From Thermoflexus hugenholtzii JAD2 (lineage in GTDB: Bacteria; Chloroflexota; Anaerolineae; Thermoflexales; Thermoflexaceae), in contig NZ_FYEK01000071.1 of assembly GCF_900187885.1 (NCBI RefSeq), positions 1-64,000 of the forward strand: a DNA stretch of 64,000 nt. The letters are read 5' to 3'. The position numbers and the translations under genes are program-made. Positions 16,730 through 24,219 of this stretch are shown here, piece after piece. A model generated the notes under the pieces. The model saw only the letters and a program-made list of their open reading frames with translations. It was not told where the DNA came from and searched no databases. Position 1 is the first letter of the stretch. Each line of letters begins with the position of its first letter.

Positions 16730-17836
16730 TCACCCCAGCTCACGATAAACCCCAAGGGTGCGCCAGGCGGTCTCCTGCCAGGAGAACTGCCCGGCGCGGG
16801 CCCGCGCCGCCGCCCGCCACGCGGGGTCCTCCGCGCGTCGCCACGCGGCCTCCAGCGCCCGGGCCATCCCCTCTACATCCCGGGGATCAAAGAACATCGC
16901 CGCTTCCCCTCCCACCTCCCGCAACGCCGGGATGTCCGAGCACGCCACCGGCACCCCGCAGGCCATCGCCTCCAGCACCGGCAGGCCGAAGCCCTCCCAG
17001 AGGGAAGGGAAAACGAACAGCCGCGCTCCGCTGTAGAGGGCCGGCAGATCCTCCTCGGGAACCATCCCCAGATCCCGCACGCCCGGCCGGAGCCGCAACG
17101 GGTAACGGGGATCCCGCGGGCCGGCCAGGACCAGGGTCGCCGATGGATCCGGGAGCCGCCCCCGCACGCGCGCCCACGCCTCCAGCAATCGATCGATGTT
17201 CTTCGATGGCTTGTTCACCCCCACCCAGAGGGCATACGGCGGCCGGATGCCGTAATGGGATAGGACCTCCGCCACCTCCTGGGGAGGGCGCGGGAAGAAA
17301 TGGGGGTCGGCCGCTTCAGGGGTCACCGCCACCCGGCCGCGGGGGACGCCGAAGAGGCGGAACAAGTCTTCCTGCGTGGCCCGGGAGATCACGAAGACCG
17401 CATCCGCCCGGGCCAGGACGCATCGATGCCAGAACCGGTAGAGCCATCGCTGGAGCGGGGACCAGGCGGCGGGCAGGCGCAGCGGGGCGAAATCATGCAA
17501 CGTCACCGCGAGCGGCGCCGACCGCCGGAGCAGACCCAGGGGGACCGCATAGTGGGGCACGTGGACCAGGGCCTTCGGCCATCGCCGGAGAAGCCAAGGG
17601 ATCACCCCATGCTCCGCCGGCACAAAGGGAGGGATGGAAACCGGGATCCGCTGCACAGCCGGGAAACGGTCTAACGTCTGGAGATCCCAGCGCCGGTTGG
17701 GCGCATGCGGCACGTAGAGCAGGCGCACGCGCAGCCCGGGCTCCAGCGAGAGCATGGCCTCCAGCAGGCGGAAGGCGTAGCGTCCGATCCCCGGGAAGCG
17801 ATCCTGGATCACCCGGCCGTCGAACACCACCTCCAT
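16730..17836 (-). CDS. GT4-type glycosyltransferase
   Basis: A 368-residue GT-B enzyme. It begins MEVVFDGRVIQDRFPGIGRY, typical of the mannosyl/rhamnosyltransferase branch that works on O-antigen-like glycans. The nucleotide-sugar-binding C-terminal half has YALWVGVNKPSKNIDRLLEA and LFVFPSLWEGFGLPVLEAMA (the EGFGLPxLE signature of GT4). It probably adds a sugar from an NDP donor to a lipid-linked or surface glycan on the cytoplasmic face. The ATG follows AAGGGAGAG. The substrate is not predictable. Confidence 0.9.
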   Translation of the reverse strand: MEVVFDGRVIQDRFPGIGRYAFRLLEAMLSLEPGLRVRLLYVPHAPNRRWDLQTLDRFPAVQRIPVSIPPFVPAEHGVIPWLLRRWPKALVHVPHYAVPLGLLRRSAPLAVTLHDFAPLRLPAAWSPLQRWLYRFWHRCVLARADAVFVISRATQEDLFRLFGVPRGRVAVTPEAADPHFFPRPPQEVAEVLSHYGIRPPYALWVGVNKPSKNIDRLLEAWARVRGRLPDPSATLVLAGPRDPRYPLRLRPGVRDLGMVPEEDLPALYSGARLFVFPSLWEGFGLPVLEAMACGVPVACSDIPALREVGGEAAMFFDPRDVEGMARALEAAWRRAEDPAWRAAARARAGQFSWQETAWRTLGVYRELG

Positions 17837-17850
17837 CCCCGGGCTCTCCC

Positions 17851-18258
17851 TTACGCGCCGGACGCCCGTTCATACAGCTCCACCAGCACCCCAAAGGCGC
17901 TGCGGGGGTGAATGAAGGCATACCGCGTCCCATCGCTCCCCACCAGAGGGGATTCGTGGATGAGCTGCACGCCGGCCTCCCTCAGCCGCTTCAAGGTCCC
18001 ATCCAGATCCTCCACCTCTACGCAAATGTGATGCAGGCCCGGGCCCCGACGGGCCAGGAACTTCGCGACCCCGGACTCCGGATCCGTGGGCTGCACCAGC
18101 TCAATCTCTCCCCCTTCCATGGGGAAGAAAGCCACGCGGACCTGCTCGGCCGGAGCGTCCGCCACCCGCGCCAGGGGCAGACCCAGCAGGTCCCGGAAGA
18201 AGGGCAGGGCCGCTTCGAGATCCTCCACTACGATAGCGACGTGGTTCAGCCGTGGCAT
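17851..18258 (-). CDS. mce: methylmalonyl-CoA epimerase
   Basis: A 135-residue VOC-fold protein. MPRLNHVAIVVEDLEAAL gives the first metal His. Two beta-alpha-beta-beta-beta units follow, with PGLHHICVEVEDL in the second and EL near VLVELYER. Length and sequence fit methylmalonyl-CoA epimerase, which interconverts the 2S and 2R forms between propionyl-CoA carboxylase and methylmalonyl-CoA mutase. No mutase genes are in the window. A GGGAGG site precedes the ATG. Confidence 0.85.
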   Translation of the reverse strand: MPRLNHVAIVVEDLEAALPFFRDLLGLPLARVADAPAEQVRVAFFPMEGGEIELVQPTDPESGVAKFLARRGPGLHHICVEVEDLDGTLKRLREAGVQLIHESPLVGSDGTRYAFIHPRSAFGVLVELYERASGA

Positions 18259-18323
18259 CTGACAACCTCCCGTTCATCCGCTTTCGGTGATCACCAGGGA
18301 CCCAACGGGAACGCCGGAAGTCC

Positions 18324-18791
18324 TCATAGGTCTCCCTGGATAGAGGAGGCCAGCTCCTCCCGCCGTGCGGCACTATGGCCTCTGCGAACACGCCCCATCG
18401 GCCATCCCCCCGCGCCAAGCCAGGCACCCGCGCCGTCGATGAGGATGTCCCACCCGCTGGGATGACGCCCAGGGACCAGGCTTTGATGGGCTTCGTCGGT
18501 GATCGCATAGAGGACCGCCCACAGCCATCCCAGCAGACCGGGATGCTTCACCGGCTCCGCCTGCAGCGCCCAGCGGGCCAGCGCGGCCAGGATCGCATAT
18601 TCCAGGGCGTGGGCGGTTTTCTTGAGGAGCGTGTCCAGCCATGGCTCGGGAGCCTGAGGTAGATGAGGCTGGGCGGACAGGAGGAAGATCACCCCCATCC
18701 AGGCCAGGGTGAGGGTCCAGCGGATCCCGCGGGGGGCTTCCCGCACGGCCCGCTCAAGGACGCGCTGTCGCTCGGTCCACGGCGTAGGCAT
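18324..18791 (-). CDS. VanZ-family membrane protein
   Basis: A 155-residue protein with four probable membrane helices. Family motifs are WMGVIFLLSAQP in the first helix, KKTAHALEYAILAALARW with the conserved H/E pair, and AITDEAHQSLVPGRHPSGWD with the D-E-x-H/Q-Q-x-xPGR signature. VanZ-like proteins are found with cell-wall and glycopeptide-resistance genes, but their biochemical role is unsettled. It starts inside the last 38 bases of the upstream glycosyltransferase gene, so the two are probably co-expressed. Confidence 0.85.
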   Translation of the reverse strand: MPTPWTERQRVLERAVREAPRGIRWTLTLAWMGVIFLLSAQPHLPQAPEPWLDTLLKKTAHALEYAILAALARWALQAEPVKHPGLLGWLWAVLYAITDEAHQSLVPGRHPSGWDILIDGAGAWLGAGGWPMGRVRRGHSAARREELASSIQGDL

Positions 18792-19938
18792 AAGCCTGCT
18801 CCAGGGTCGGCATCCGGTGTTCCCACTGATGGGCGGCGAGGATCATCCGTCGCGCGCTCTCCCCCATCCGCCACGCCTCCTCCGGACGCTGCAGCAGCAT
18901 CCAGGCCGCCTCGACCATGGCCGCCGCATCCCCCGGCGGGACCAGCCATCCGGTCTCCCCGTGACGGATGTATTCGGGGACCTGGCCCACGGCGTCAGCC
19001 ACCACCGGGAGCCCGACGGCGAGCAGGTCGATGAGCTTCATCGGACACTTGGCCCGGTTGATCAGGTCGTCGTCCATGAGATAAAGGGCCACATGGCCCC
19101 GGGCCAGGACCTCCGGGAGTCGGGCGGGTTCCACCCAGCCCTCCCAGTGGACCCTCCCGCTCAGGCCGGCCTCGGCGAGGGCGACGCGAAACCGCTCCTC
19201 CTCATCACCGAGCGCTTTGCCTACATAAAGAAAGACGAGATCCTCCGCGCGCCGGGCCAGCTCCCCCATCACATACACGAGGCGCTCCAGGCGGAACTCC
19301 AGGAAACGGGTGTAGAGGACGACACAAGGCGGTCCCGGGGGTTGCGCCCGCGGCGGGGCGTGGAGGAGGGCAGCGTTGGGCACATAGAACACCCGGCGGC
19401 GCGGGATCCCCATCGCCCAGGCGAGGGTCTCCAGGGCGCGGCTGGCCACCGTCAGGGCGTCCGCGCGGGTCATCCCCCATCGCTCCTGCCAGGCGAACAG
19501 ACGCCGCTGCCAGGGCGTATAGGGGTTCCGATCGTTCCATCCCCCCGGGCCCTCCCAGTCATCGGTGTCCACCACCAGGGCGCCCCGGAAGCGCCCCGCC
19601 CGGCGCAGCTGATAGAGGATCCAGTGGACGAACCCGGCGTAGGCTTTGGGTTTGAAAGCGTGCACTACGTCCGGCCGCTCGTGGAGGACAAGACGGACCA
19701 TTCGTTGGGTCAGGGCGAGGGGCGGCCACGCCCGTGGAGAGAGCGGCACGTAGAGGATGCGCACGCCCTCCTCCTCCCAGGCCCGTCCTGCGTCCTCGAC
19801 GTTCGGCCAGGGCGGCAACACCAGGACCACCCGGTGGCCCCGGCGGGCCAGGGCCCTCGCCATCGGCAGCGCCCGCGCCGCCATCGTCCCTCGCGGGCGC
19901 AGGCCGAAGGGGCCGACCATCACCACGGTCCAGGACAT
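18754..19938 (-). CDS. GT-B glycosyltransferase
   Basis: A 394-residue glycosyltransferase. The Rossmann-like start is MSWTVVMVGPFGLRPRGTM, followed by ALARRGHRVVLVLPP. The acceptor-half motif VHAFKPKAYAGFVHW and donor-half YTRFLEFRLERLVYVMGELA fit GT4-like enzymes. YLMDDDLINRAKCPMKLIDL replaces the usual EGFG signature, and GLPVVADAVGQVPEYIRHGE is intact. The start at 19938 has a GGGGAG site. It precedes vanZ and follows glmS on the same strand, in keeping with a cell-envelope role. Confidence 0.82.
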   Translation of the reverse strand: MSWTVVMVGPFGLRPRGTMAARALPMARALARRGHRVVLVLPPWPNVEDAGRAWEEEGVRILYVPLSPRAWPPLALTQRMVRLVLHERPDVVHAFKPKAYAGFVHWILYQLRRAGRFRGALVVDTDDWEGPGGWNDRNPYTPWQRRLFAWQERWGMTRADALTVASRALETLAWAMGIPRRRVFYVPNAALLHAPPRAQPPGPPCVVLYTRFLEFRLERLVYVMGELARRAEDLVFLYVGKALGDEEERFRVALAEAGLSGRVHWEGWVEPARLPEVLARGHVALYLMDDDLINRAKCPMKLIDLLAVGLPVVADAVGQVPEYIRHGETGWLVPPGDAAAMVEAAWMLLQRPEEAWRMGESARRMILAAHQWEHRMPTLEQAYAYAVDRATARP

Positions 19939-19967
19939 CTGCTCCCCTGACCTCGTCCCCAGCGGGC

Positions 19968-21812
19968 TCATTCCACCGTCACGCTTTTGGCCAGGTTGCG
20001 GGGCTGATCCACATCGCATCCGCGCAGCACCGCGATATGGTAGGCCAGCAACTGCAACGGCACCACCGCCACCGCCGGCTGAAGCCAGCGGGGCGCGTGC
20101 GGCACCGAGAGGACCGCATCGGCGCGCGCGGATGCCGCCCGGTCGCCGTCGGTGATCAAGGCGATCACCTGCCCCCGGCGGGCCCGCACCTGCTCCATCT
20201 GGCTGAGCATCTTCTCATAAGTCACCGGGTCCTGCAACGCCAGGGCCACCGTCGGCATGCGCTCATCGATCAGGGCGATGGGCCCATGCTTCATCTCCCC
20301 CGCCGGATACCCTTCCGCGTGGATGTAGCTGAGCTCCTTCAGCTTGAGCGCTCCCTCCAGGGCGATGGGGTAAAGCAACCCTCGCCCCAGGTAGAGGAAG
20401 TCCTCATAACGGTAAAAGGCCCGGGCGACCTCCACCACCTCTGCCTCCCGGTCCAGGACCCGGCCCAGGAGGTCGGGCAGGCGGGCCAGCTCGCGGACGT
20501 GCGTGCGGATCTCCTCGGGGCTCAGGGTCCCCCGCAGCTCGGCCAGCCGCAGGGCCAGCAACAGCTCGTCCACGATGGAGGCCGTGAAGGCTTTGGAGGA
20601 AGCCACCCCGATCTCCGGGCCGGCGTGCATCAGGATGCAGGCATCCGCCATGCGGTGGGCCTGGGAGCCGATGACATTGACGATGCTCCACAACCGCGCG
20701 CTCCCCTCCCGCGCTCGCTCCATCGCCGCCAAGGTATCCACCGTCTCACCGCTCTGGGAGATGGCCAGCACCACCGTGTCCGCATCCAGCACGGGGTCGC
20801 GATAGCGGAACTCGCTGCCGTAATCGACCTCGGTGGGGATGCGAGCCAAGGATTCAAAGTAGAACTTGCCCACCAGCCCGGCGTAGTAGGAGGTGCCGCA
20901 GGCCACGATCACGATGCGGGAGATCCGCCGCGCTGCCTCGGGGCTCAGCGGGACCTCCTCCAACGTCACCCGCCCGCGCTCGAAATCCACCCGTCCCCGC
21001 AGGGTGTCCGTGACCGCCCGGGGCTGCTCGTGGATCTCCTTGTGCATGAAGTGCCGGTATGGTCCTTTGGCCGCCGCCACGGGATCCCAGGGGATGGTCT
21101 GTACCGGCAGGTGCACCGGCTCCCCCTCCAAAGTCCACACCCGGACGTTGTCCCGGCGCACCACGGCCATCTGACGGCTTTCGAGGAAGAGCATGCGGCG
21201 GGTGTGCTCCAGGATGGCTGGGATGTCCGAGGCGATGAACATCTCTCCCTCCCCCAGGCCGATCACCACCCCTCCGGCGTTGCCGATACGGACGGCGATG
21301 AGGCGATCGGGGTGATCGGCGGAGAGGACGACGATGGCATGGGCGCCCTGCAGGGCCTGGAAGGCGCGGCGGGCGGCGGTCTCCAGGTCGGCCCCGGCGC
21401 GGAGGTGCGCCTCGATGAGATGGGCGATGACCTCGGTGTCCGTCTCCGAGGTGAAGCGATGGCCCTCCGCCTGGAGGGCCTGGCGCAACTCGAGGAAGTT
21501 CTCCACGATCCCGTTGTGGATCACGGCGATGCGCCCCGTGCAATCCCGGTGCGGGTGGGCGTTATGATCTGCGGGGGCGCCGTGCGTCGCCCAGCGGGTG
21601 TGGCCCATCCCGATGAACCCGGAGGCCGGCTCCGCCTCCAGCAGGTCCATCAGCTGGCGGATTTTCCCCGCGCGCCGCCGGACCTCCAGCCGGCCGTCCT
21701 GGACCACCACCAGCCCGGCGGAGTCGTAACCCCGGTATTCCAGCCGTCTCAGGCCCTCGATCAGGATGGGCACCGCATCCCGGTGCCCGACGTATCCGAC
21801 AATGCCACACAT
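19968..21812 (-). CDS. glmS: glutamine--fructose-6-phosphate aminotransferase
   Basis: A 614-residue enzyme making glucosamine-6-phosphate, the first step to UDP-GlcNAc. The glutaminase domain begins MCGIVGYVGHRDAV, with Cys2 as nucleophile. SGFIGMGHTRWATHGAPADH is the glutamine site. Two SIS domains follow: ACGTSYYAGLVGKFYFE and ISQSGETVDTLAAM, then SSKAFTASI. The C-terminus ends DQPRNLAKSVTVE, the typical GlmS end with the Lys. The 390-base leader upstream is unusually long and structured (separate entries), so regulation at the RNA level is possible. Confidence 0.96.
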   Translation of the reverse strand: MCGIVGYVGHRDAVPILIEGLRRLEYRGYDSAGLVVVQDGRLEVRRRAGKIRQLMDLLEAEPASGFIGMGHTRWATHGAPADHNAHPHRDCTGRIAVIHNGIVENFLELRQALQAEGHRFTSETDTEVIAHLIEAHLRAGADLETAARRAFQALQGAHAIVVLSADHPDRLIAVRIGNAGGVVIGLGEGEMFIASDIPAILEHTRRMLFLESRQMAVVRRDNVRVWTLEGEPVHLPVQTIPWDPVAAAKGPYRHFMHKEIHEQPRAVTDTLRGRVDFERGRVTLEEVPLSPEAARRISRIVIVACGTSYYAGLVGKFYFESLARIPTEVDYGSEFRYRDPVLDADTVVLAISQSGETVDTLAAMERAREGSARLWSIVNVIGSQAHRMADACILMHAGPEIGVASSKAFTASIVDELLLALRLAELRGTLSPEEIRTHVRELARLPDLLGRVLDREAEVVEVARAFYRYEDFLYLGRGLLYPIALEGALKLKELSYIHAEGYPAGEMKHGPIALIDERMPTVALALQDPVTYEKMLSQMEQVRARRGQVIALITDGDRAASARADAVLSVPHAPRWLQPAVAVVPLQLLAYHIAVLRGCDVDQPRNLAKSVTVE

Positions 21813-21920
21813 GGCAGCCTCCCGAGATGAAGGGGGAATTTTCCGGAAGACCATCCTTCGCCCTTCCCGGGCCAGCATCCGGCCGGGAGGGCCTGTCAGG
21901 AGGAGCGATCGAGGGCCGCT

Positions 21921-21967
21921 GCCGGCCGTTTTGTCCCGCCGGTTGCCCGGCGGTTTTGTCGGCCGGC
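21921..21967 (-). ncRNA. candidate structured element in the glmS 5' leader
   Basis: About 110 bases upstream of the glmS start the sequence folds into a two-tier hairpin. The outer 8-bp stem pairs 21921-21928 with 21960-21967 (GCCGGCCG with its complement). An inner 7-bp stem pairs 21936-21942 with 21947-21953. Between them is a nearly symmetrical internal loop, read on the transcribed minus strand as ACAAAA and GACAAAA. On that strand the tip is GCAA, a GNRA tetraloop. This is too regular for chance GC pairing, but no known riboswitch class was recognised. It could also be a protein-binding site. Confidence 0.4.
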
Positions 21968-22033
21968 TTCCAGAGGGGGGAAGTAGGGGTCGCGGCCGGA
22001 CCCCTGGCGGCATCCGCCGAAGCCTCGATTTTC

Positions 22034-22071
22034 CCCGGCTCAGAAGCCGGGTTAGCCCCGCCGGAGCGGGG
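22034..22071 (-). other. two tandem GC hairpins in the glmS leader
   Basis: Two perfect short hairpins stand side by side. The first pairs 22034-22040 with 22045-22051 (stem CCCGGCT/AGCCGGG, 4-base loop). The second pairs 22056-22061 with 22066-22071 (stem CCCCGC/GCGGGG, 4-base loop). A minus-strand TAAAAT at 22184-22189 with TTGGTT at 22206-22211 (16-base spacer) is a possible promoter, which would place these hairpins inside a leader of about 365 bases. The stretch 21813-22203 has no gene I can support; these folds and the element at 21921 are what it holds. Confidence 0.35.
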
Positions 22072-22203
22072 AACCGCCTCCCTCGTCACCCGCGGGAGAT
22101 CTCCCACGGGCCAGGCGCTGGCTTCCCCCCGGATCCCCGCCTGACCATTACGAACCTCCCGAAGACTTGCAGGTTGTCCGGCGATTTTAGAACACACCCC
22201 AGA

Positions 22204-22809
22204 TCAACCAAAGGCTGCGTGCAAAGCACAAAGGGCTGCGCGCAAATCTTCCCAGAACCTCTGGAAGGATCGGTCCATCCTCTCGGGTCTCAACACCTCT
22301 GCGATCGCCTCGCCGTATTCCGCGCCGCCCAGGATCGGCTCCACCCCCGCCGCACGGATCGCATTGCGCAGCGCATTTTTATACCGATCGCGCTTACATT
22401 TGTAACGGAGAGGGCGTGGGCGAGCCCCTGGCACCACCCGAGGAAGCGCTTCGGCATCCTCCAGATACCAACGCTCGATGTGAGGATCCGGAACCGCACA
22501 AACCAAGCAGAAAAGACGGGGCTCGATCCGAAACGCTTCCTCCTCCAGCTGACGACGGACTTGCGCAGCGCCCCTGCAATCCCCATCCACTACAACAACC
22601 AGCACATCCGGTTGTGGCACCCACCCTTTCCGAATCTCTCTGAGGAATTGTCGCCACTCGCTCCAGACCTTGCTCCCATGAGTTGCGTTCCGAACATCCT
22701 CTTCGATCTCTACCCCACACTCCCGGGCAACTCTCTTCGTCAGGCTCCGCACAAAGCGCTCGTGGGCGATATCTTCGAAGAAATATACCACCCGAAGAGC
22801 CCGACTCAT
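22204..22809 (-). CDS. uncharacterised TOPRIM-like/DUF4276-like protein paired with AAA ATPase
   Basis: A 201-residue protein that I do not recognise with certainty. Early FFEDIAHERFVRSL has a conserved-looking Glu. VVVVDGDCRGAAQVR in the middle is a D-x-D-like strand end. DPHIERWYLED resembles the segment shared by DUF4276/TOPRIM-like proteins that accompany ATPases of the OLD/AAA_15-21 type. Its start overlaps the ATPase stop by four bases (ATGA), so the two work as a unit. Such pairs occur in mobile or defence contexts, but function is inference. The codons look host-like. Confidence 0.5.
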   Translation of the reverse strand: MSRALRVVYFFEDIAHERFVRSLTKRVARECGVEIEEDVRNATHGSKVWSEWRQFLREIRKGWVPQPDVLVVVVDGDCRGAAQVRRQLEEEAFRIEPRLFCLVCAVPDPHIERWYLEDAEALPRVVPGARPRPLRYKCKRDRYKNALRNAIRAAGVEPILGGAEYGEAIAEVLRPERMDRSFQRFWEDLRAALCALHAAFG

Positions 22810-24098
22810 CCCCAGTCTCCACGCAAGATACGCTGCGAGATCGAGGGCTCCTCCTCCTCCAGCGCCTCGCCCACGGCCGGACGGCGAAAGAGGCCCACAG
22901 CTCCCGTGAGCTCCTCAAACGAGCTGCTTCCGTCCCTTCGGACACATCGAATGAGAAGAGCTTCATCGCCCAGATAATCCGGAAGAAGAGGGGAATGCGT
23001 GTTGATGAGAACCTGCCTGCGTCGAGAGGCCTCACGCAGCAGGTCTGCGATGATCTTTAATCGCCGGGGATGGACTCCGTTTTCCGGCTCCTCGAGGCCG
23101 ATGACAGCAGCCGGATTGGAGGGGCTCAGGATCGCAATGAGCCCCAGCAGTCGCAGCGTGCCTTCAGAGATCAAGCGAGCGGAGAAATCCACTCCTCCCT
23201 CCCGGATCTTCAAACGGACTTTCCCCTCATCGGTTAGCTCGGTCGAAAATCCCTCCACCGAAGGAACCAGGGCCCGCAGGACGCGCTGCAGGTTGTCAAA
23301 CTGAAGCGGATCCCGGCGCTGGAGTGTGTAATAAAAGGCGGCGAGATCCCCTCCGGATGAGGTGAGAACCTCCACTTCTTTCACCGGGCTCTCCTCCCGC
23401 ATCTGACGGGGCTCGAAATAATAGAACTGCCAGCTGGCCAATTCTTCGCGAAAGGCCACTAAGTGGGGATAATGAGGTGGATAAACTGGAAGGGAGACGA
23501 TTGTATGATTCAACCCGATCTCATATTCCATCGGACGGGCCTGACCCTCCATCCGCAGCCGCAAACGGTTTCCTACCCGCTCCAGAAAGGGACGGCGACG
23601 CTCATCGGGGCGCAACTCCCCGCCAACTTCGGTCAAGGCCCGGAGGGATTCATCCTGAACGCGCAGGACTCCGGTCTTGGGGCAGATCGCCACGGTCAGG
23701 CGATAGCGCAGAAGACGCTCAGTGATCCGACGAGAGGCTTTGGCCGGGCGTAACTCCCCATTGCCGCCTCGATAGATGTCCATCAACTGCTCCGCACGCC
23801 GGATCGCCGTATCGCTCAGCTCCACATCAACTTCCATGGTGAACTCCGCATGATCCCGGCGCAACAGGCCTGCAAGCCCCTCCTCACCATAATAGAAAGC
23901 CTCCAGCGGATCCCCCCGGTGCTCCCGAAAGGCATCCGCCAGAGAAGGCCGGGTCGCCATCCGACTGAGCAGCCCGAGGGCATCGAACAGGTTGCTCTTG
24001 CCACCGGCGTTGGGCCCAATGATCAGCGTGAGCGGACGGAGGGCCAGCTCCACACCCCGAAGAGACTTGTACCCATCGACCAGAACCCGCCGGATCAT
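22806..24098 (-). CDS. AAA ATPase, RecF/SMC-like (AAA_21 type)
   Basis: A 430-residue ABC-fold ATPase. Walker A is LIIGPNAGGKSNLFDALG near residue 30. A long insert spans about 60-300. The signature LISEGTLRLLGLIAIL, Walker B AAVIGLEEPENGVHP and H-loop LINTHSPLLPDYL follow. This is the OLD/RecF-like head found in DNA-linked ATPases and several two-gene anti-phage systems. It is translationally coupled to the downstream TOPRIM-like gene. ATG 24098 follows an AGGAG site. A shared TATAAT-containing region lies between it and glcD. Confidence 0.8.
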   Translation of the reverse strand: MIRRVLVDGYKSLRGVELALRPLTLIIGPNAGGKSNLFDALGLLSRMATRPSLADAFREHRGDPLEAFYYGEEGLAGLLRRDHAEFTMEVDVELSDTAIRRAEQLMDIYRGGNGELRPAKASRRITERLLRYRLTVAICPKTGVLRVQDESLRALTEVGGELRPDERRRPFLERVGNRLRLRMEGQARPMEYEIGLNHTIVSLPVYPPHYPHLVAFREELASWQFYYFEPRQMREESPVKEVEVLTSSGGDLAAFYYTLQRRDPLQFDNLQRVLRALVPSVEGFSTELTDEGKVRLKIREGGVDFSARLISEGTLRLLGLIAILSPSNPAAVIGLEEPENGVHPRRLKIIADLLREASRRRQVLINTHSPLLPDYLGDEALLIRCVRRDGSSSFEELTGAVGLFRRPAVGEALEEEEPSISQRILRGDWG

Positions 24099-24162
24099 CC
24101 TTGGCTCCTGGGCTTTCCCTGGCGCTGCTCTTGGCATCTACAGAACACCCCGGATCTTTTCC

Positions 24163-24170
24163 ATTATAAT
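24163..24170. promoter_or_regulatory. palindromic attataat -10 box between AAA ATPase gene and glcD
   Basis: The octamer attataat reads TATAAT on both strands (24165-24170 on plus, 24163-24168 on minus). It could serve as the -10 for glcD, whose start is 50 bases downstream, and for the divergent ATPase gene. A weak plus-strand -35 (AGAACA, 24142-24147, 17-base spacer) was found. Assignment is by position and consensus only. Confidence 0.4.
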
Positions 24171-24219
24171 CCAGGTGGAGGATATCTCCTCCCCCCAAAG
24201 GCTTAACGGGAGGCGGGAT

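Noticed and set aside
19734-21830. A 698-codon plus-strand frame opposite glmS
   Set aside because: GlmS is certain on the minus strand; this frame has only Pro/Gly/Arg/His-rich sequence without motifs.
21813-22203. glmS ribozyme
   Set aside because: The distance to the start codon, the hairpins and the absence of recognisable core pseudoknot sequence do not match the known ribozyme.
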